Below, one piece after another: positions 60,990 through 64,000 of a DNA stretch of 64,000 bases. The DNA comes from Maribellus maritimus. GTDB lineage: Bacteria; Bacteroidota; Bacteroidia; Bacteroidales; Prolixibacteraceae. The position numbers and the translations under genes are program-made. Each line of letters starts with the position of its first letter. Within the stretch, counting starts at the first letter, position 1. The notes under the pieces were generated by a model. The model had not been told where the DNA came from, did not search any database, and saw only the letters and a program-made list of their open reading frames with translations. The stretch lies in contig NZ_JAIKLE010000015.1 in the NCBI RefSeq assembly GCF_022267315.1, positions 95,776-159,775 on the forward strand. Direction: 5' to 3'.

Positions 60990-63617
60990 TTATTTCATCC
61001 CCGCAATCCTTTCTTCCAGTACCTTTATTTTTGCTTCGGCATCGGCTTGTTTTGCTTTTTCTTTTGCAACCACCGCTTCCGGAGCATTGTTGACAAAACG
61101 TTCGTTGCCCAGTTTTTTCATCACCGAATGAAGAAAGCCTTTTGTATATTTGAGTTCTTCCTCCAACTTTTTGAGTTCTTCTTCCTCATCAATAAATCCT
61201 TCCAGAGGAATATAGAAATTTGTTGACTTTACCCGGAAGGAAGCGGCGCCTTTTACCTCTTCTCCAACAGATTCAAGAGATGACAGGTTCCCCATTTTTG
61301 CAAGAACACTGTCAAAAGCGGCTTCGTAACCTTTGTCTCCTTTTTGTATTTTTAATTCCAGCGAATCTTTGTTCGGAATATTTTTATCTTTTCTGATTTT
61401 ACGAATACCCGAAATGGCTTCTTTTACATTTTCAAAAGCTAAAAGCAAATCAGCATCAAATTTTTCAGCCTTTGGAAGTTGGCTTATCATAATGCTTTCA
61501 TCCTCTTTTCTCTCGCTTAACAGTTGCCAGATCTCTTCTGTTATAAACGGTGTGAAAGGATGCATCAATCGTAACATCTGGTCAAACAATTCAACTACCT
61601 CGTTATATGTTTTTGCATCAACAGGTTGCTGGTAAGCCGGTTTTACAACTTCAAGCAGCCAGCCCGAAAACTCGTCACGTACCGATGTGTAAACCGTCAT
61701 AAGCGCTTCGGAAACACGGAATTGTTCAAACTGTTTGTTTAACAGGACGACTACTTCATTCAGTTTATTTTTAAACCATTCGATGGCCAGTTTTGAGTGT
61801 TCCGGCTGTTCTATTTCAGCAGAAACTTCCCAGTTTTTTACCAGGCGGAAAGCATTCCATATTTTTGTAGCAAATCCTGCTCCCTGTTGAGGTAAGCCTT
61901 CATCAAAAAGCAAATCGCCACCTGCCGGAGAACAAAGCAGCATTCCAACCCTTACTCCGTCTGCTCCATACTTGGCAATCAGGTCCAGCGGGTCGGGAGA
62001 ATTTCCCAATGATTTGGACATTTTTCTTCGCTGCGCATCGCGAACCATTCCTGTGAAATACACATTTTTATAGGGGAGTTCATCACGGTATTCATACCCG
62101 GCAATAATCATTCGGGCTACCCAGAAGAAAATAATATCCGGCGCTGTTACTAAATCCGAAGTCGGATAATAATAATTCACTTCTTTGTTTTCCGGATCAC
62201 GAATTCCGTCAAAAACCGAAATGGGCCAGAGCCAGCTGGAAAACCAGGTATCCAGTGCGTCCTCGTCTTGTTTCAGGTCGGCTGCTGTTAAACCGGAATT
62301 ACCCGACTTTTCTTTTGCAAGCACCAGTGCTTGTTCAACAGTCTCGGCACAAACATGAGTTCCATCGGGTAAATAATACACCGGTATTTGATGCCCCCAC
62401 CACAACTGGCGGCTGATACACCAATCCTTGATGTTACTCATCCAGTGGTTGTATATATTTTTAAATTTTGCCGGATGAAATTTTATGGTGTCATTCATCA
62501 CATTTTCCAGTGCCGGTTTTACCAGTTCATCCATTTTCAGGAACCACTGCGCCGAAAGTTTTGGCTCGATAATCACATCCGTACGTTCCGAGAAACCTAC
62601 TTTATTGGTGTAATCTTCAATTTTAACCAGATTACCGGCTTTTTCCAGTTCCGGAACTATTTTATCTCTCACATCAAAACGATCTTCCCCGATAAACAGT
62701 TCGGCTTTTTCGCTTAATGTTCCGTTGTCGTTAAAAATATCGATGGTAGGCAAATTGTGTTTCAGCCCGATTTCATAGTCATTAATGTCGTGAGCAGGAG
62801 TGATTTTCAGACAGCCGGTTCCAAATTCCATGTCCACATATTCATCCTCGATAATTGGAACAGAACGGTTAACAAGCGGCACCAAAACGCGTTTCCCTTT
62901 GAGGTGAGAAAAACGCTCGTCAGCCGGATTTACACAAACCGCGGTATCGCCCAGAATAGTCTCCGGGCGGGTGGTTGCGATTGTTACAAAACCATCTTCT
63001 CCTTCAATTTTATAGTTGAGGTAATACAGTTTTCCCTGCATTTCCTTGTAAATCACTTCTTCGTCGGAAAGTGCTGTTTTGGCAGCCGGATCCCAATTTA
63101 CCATCCGAACGCCGCGATAAATCAGTCCTTTGTTAAACAGGTCAACAAAAACTTTAATTACCGATTCACTTCGGGCCTCGTCCATGGTAAAAGCAGTGCG
63201 TTCCCAGTCGCAGGAAGCACCCAGTTTTTTTAACTGTTCAAGGATAATTCCGCCATGTTTGTCTGTCCAGTCCCAGGCATGTTTTAAAAACTCTTCACGG
63301 GAAAGATCATATTTGTCAATTCCTTCAGCACGCAGTTTATTTACCACTTTGGCTTCCGTTGCAATTGAAGCATGGTCGGTTCCGGGTACCCAACAGGCAT
63401 TTTTACCGGTCATACGAGCCCGTCGAACCAAAATATCCTGAATGGTATTGTTGAGCATGTGCCCCATATGCAATACACCTGTAACATTAGGTGGTGGTAT
63501 GACAATGGTGTAGGGTTCACGTTCGTCGGGTGTTGAATGGAAATAGTTGTAGTCCATCCAGTATTTATACCACTTGTCTTCTACTTTGGCCGGGTTGTAT
63601 TTACTCGGAATTTCCAT
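60990..63617 (-). CDS. valS: Valyl-tRNA synthetase
   Basis: About 875 residues from ATG 63615-63617 ([20 protein letters not shown]); an in-frame ATG at 63668 adds seventeen nonhomologous residues. Class I motifs HMGH ([13 protein letters not shown], near residue 45) and KMSKS ([10 protein letters not shown]) are present, the editing domain carries [13 protein letters not shown], and the C-terminal coiled-coil arm spans the last ~65 residues ([20 protein letters not shown]). Essential for charging tRNA-Val. Monocistronic. Confidence 0.98.
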   Translation of the reverse strand: MEIPSKYNPAKVEDKWYKYWMDYNYFHSTPDEREPYTIVIPPPNVTGVLHMGHMLNNTIQDILVRRARMTGKNACWVPGTDHASIATEAKVVNKLRAEGIDKYDLSREEFLKHAWDWTDKHGGIILEQLKKLGASCDWERTAFTMDEARSESVIKVFVDLFNKGLIYRGVRMVNWDPAAKTALSDEEVIYKEMQGKLYYLNYKIEGEDGFVTIATTRPETILGDTAVCVNPADERFSHLKGKRVLVPLVNRSVPIIEDEYVDMEFGTGCLKITPAHDINDYEIGLKHNLPTIDIFNDNGTLSEKAELFIGEDRFDVRDKIVPELEKAGNLVKIEDYTNKVGFSERTDVIIEPKLSAQWFLKMDELVKPALENVMNDTIKFHPAKFKNIYNHWMSNIKDWCISRQLWWGHQIPVYYLPDGTHVCAETVEQALVLAKEKSGNSGLTAADLKQDEDALDTWFSSWLWPISVFDGIRDPENKEVNYYYPTSDLVTAPDIIFFWVARMIIAGYEYRDELPYKNVYFTGMVRDAQRRKMSKSLGNSPDPLDLIAKYGADGVRVGMLLCSPAGGDLLFDEGLPQQGAGFATKIWNAFRLVKNWEVSAEIEQPEHSKLAIEWFKNKLNEVVVLLNKQFEQFRVSEALMTVYTSVRDEFSGWLLEVVKPAYQQPVDAKTYNEVVELFDQMLRLMHPFTPFITEEIWQLLSERKEDESIMISQLPKAEKFDADLLLAFENVKEAISGIRKIRKDKNIPNKDSLELKIQKGDKGYEAAFDSVLAKMGNLSSLESVGEEVKGAASFRVKSTNFYIPLEGFIDEEEELKKLEEELKYTKGFLHSVMKKLGNERFVNNAPEAVVAKEKAKQADAEAKIKVLEERIAGMK

Positions 63618-63657
63618 GTTTTCTTTTTCAGAGTTCTGACTAAAAATTTTTGAGGTG

Positions 63658-63665
63658 CAAATGTA
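63658..63665 (-). promoter_or_regulatory. -7 promoter element of valS
   Basis: TACATTTG on the minus strand perfectly matches TAnnTTTG and lies about 41 bases upstream of the chosen valS ATG. It overlaps the alternative upstream ATG (63668), which supports the later start. Confidence 0.55.
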
Positions 63666-63829
63666 CAAAAAAAAGCCTGCTTAACGATGGAGGAAAATAA
63701 AGAGATTTTGTCCCGCTGTCGGGAAGAAATCTGTTAACAAAACTTTTACAGCTTGAAACTTATATTTATCTTGAAGTTCATTCAGAAACCATTACGAATT
63801 AAATGTAAACTAACGAGATGTAAATCATA

Positions 63830-64000
63830 ATGAGTATTTCAACTAAAACTAAAACAACGGTTGCAGCTATAACACTGCTAATTGCATTTGGATGCCAGAG
63901 TATCTCTGCTAAAAAGCAACCCGGTATTGAAGATTTAACTGTTTATGTCAATCCTTTTATCGGGACACACAAAGAGGGACATACCTTTCCCGGGGCATGT
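63830..64000 (+). CDS. GH92 alpha-mannosidase-type lipoprotein, N-terminal part (cut by window edge)
   Basis: Fifty-seven codons from ATG 63830 run open to the window end. A lipoprotein signal peptide (LLIAFGC, Cys22) is followed by DLTVYVNPFIGTHKEGHTFP, the conserved N-terminal signature of GH92 exo-alpha-mannosidases. It would release mannose from glycans at the cell surface. Only the start can be seen. It is divergent from valS. Confidence 0.8.
   Translation, partial: MSISTKTKTTVAAITLLIAFGCQSISAKKQPGIEDLTVYVNPFIGTHKEGHTFPGAC

Overview
The window is chromosomal DNA from a member of the Bacteroidota, most likely a marine or anaerobic Marinilabiliales/Prolixibacteraceae-type organism. The evidence is the AT-leaning composition, Bacteroidota -7 promoter motifs (TAnnTTTG), PorT-like and carboxypeptidase-regulatory-domain proteins, a DUF5687 ABC permease, LytTR two-component proteins, BfmA/BtgA and DUF5712 mobilisation proteins, DUF3876, and a GH92 mannosidase start at the right edge. 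Genus assignment is inference only.

Left host block (1-13,640). A partial recX is followed by a BNR-repeat lipoprotein and an outer-membrane beta-barrel protein. Next comes a PadR / membrane protein / DUF5687 ABC exporter module on the minus strand, whose padR frame carries an in-frame TAA. A lamin-tail secreted protein, asd (aspartate-semialdehyde dehydrogenase), a GNAT-nitrilase fusion, hflX and two tandem TonB-like proteins follow.

Integrated accessory region (about 13,722-25,200, possibly to about 31,200). It begins at the 3' end of a tRNA-Ala(GGC). The reading frame of a large serine recombinase runs antisense into that tRNA. Behind it lies a complete QatABCD anti-phage operon, led by its own small XRE regulator gene and a recognisable promoter. 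The mobilisation block holds helix-turn-helix/excisionase-like proteins, DUF3876, a DUF5712 relaxase-like protein, a BfmA/BtgA protein, two strongly structured non-coding stretches (oriT candidates) and an RteC-like gene broken by a frameshift at a six-base homopolymer. To its right are two AraC-regulator/short-chain-dehydrogenase modules, one with an MFS transporter, separated by a long RNA-like or attC-like inverted repeat. The sparse stretch 30,581-31,878 contains a tRNA-3'-end-like fragment followed by a strong terminator, which may mark an old right boundary.

Right host block (31,879-64,000). A LytS-type TPR histidine kinase, a LytTR response regulator and a LytTR-only protein precede a run of envelope genes (OmpA, DUF3592, AIM24/TIGR00266, a small beta-barrel, an unknown secreted protein). 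Then come a YgjP-type metallopeptidase, dGTPase, a second AIM24 paralogue, an RsuA-type pseudouridine synthase, an ECF-like sigma factor with a membrane partner, GlmM, methylglyoxal synthase, a queuosine-precursor transporter behind a probable preQ1-I riboswitch, a Trk-type potassium channel, an S9 peptidase, an aldo/keto reductase, aspartate kinase, a membrane-fusion protein, several envelope proteins, valS, and the N-terminus of a GH92 lipoprotein.

No rRNA, CRISPR array or intact insertion sequence was seen. The best candidate for notable biology is the Qat operon on a tRNA-targeting serine-recombinase mobilisable element. The less explained signals are the nested non-coding structures at 22,088-22,218 and 28,725-28,864, the frameshifted rteC-like gene and the padR nonsense codon.
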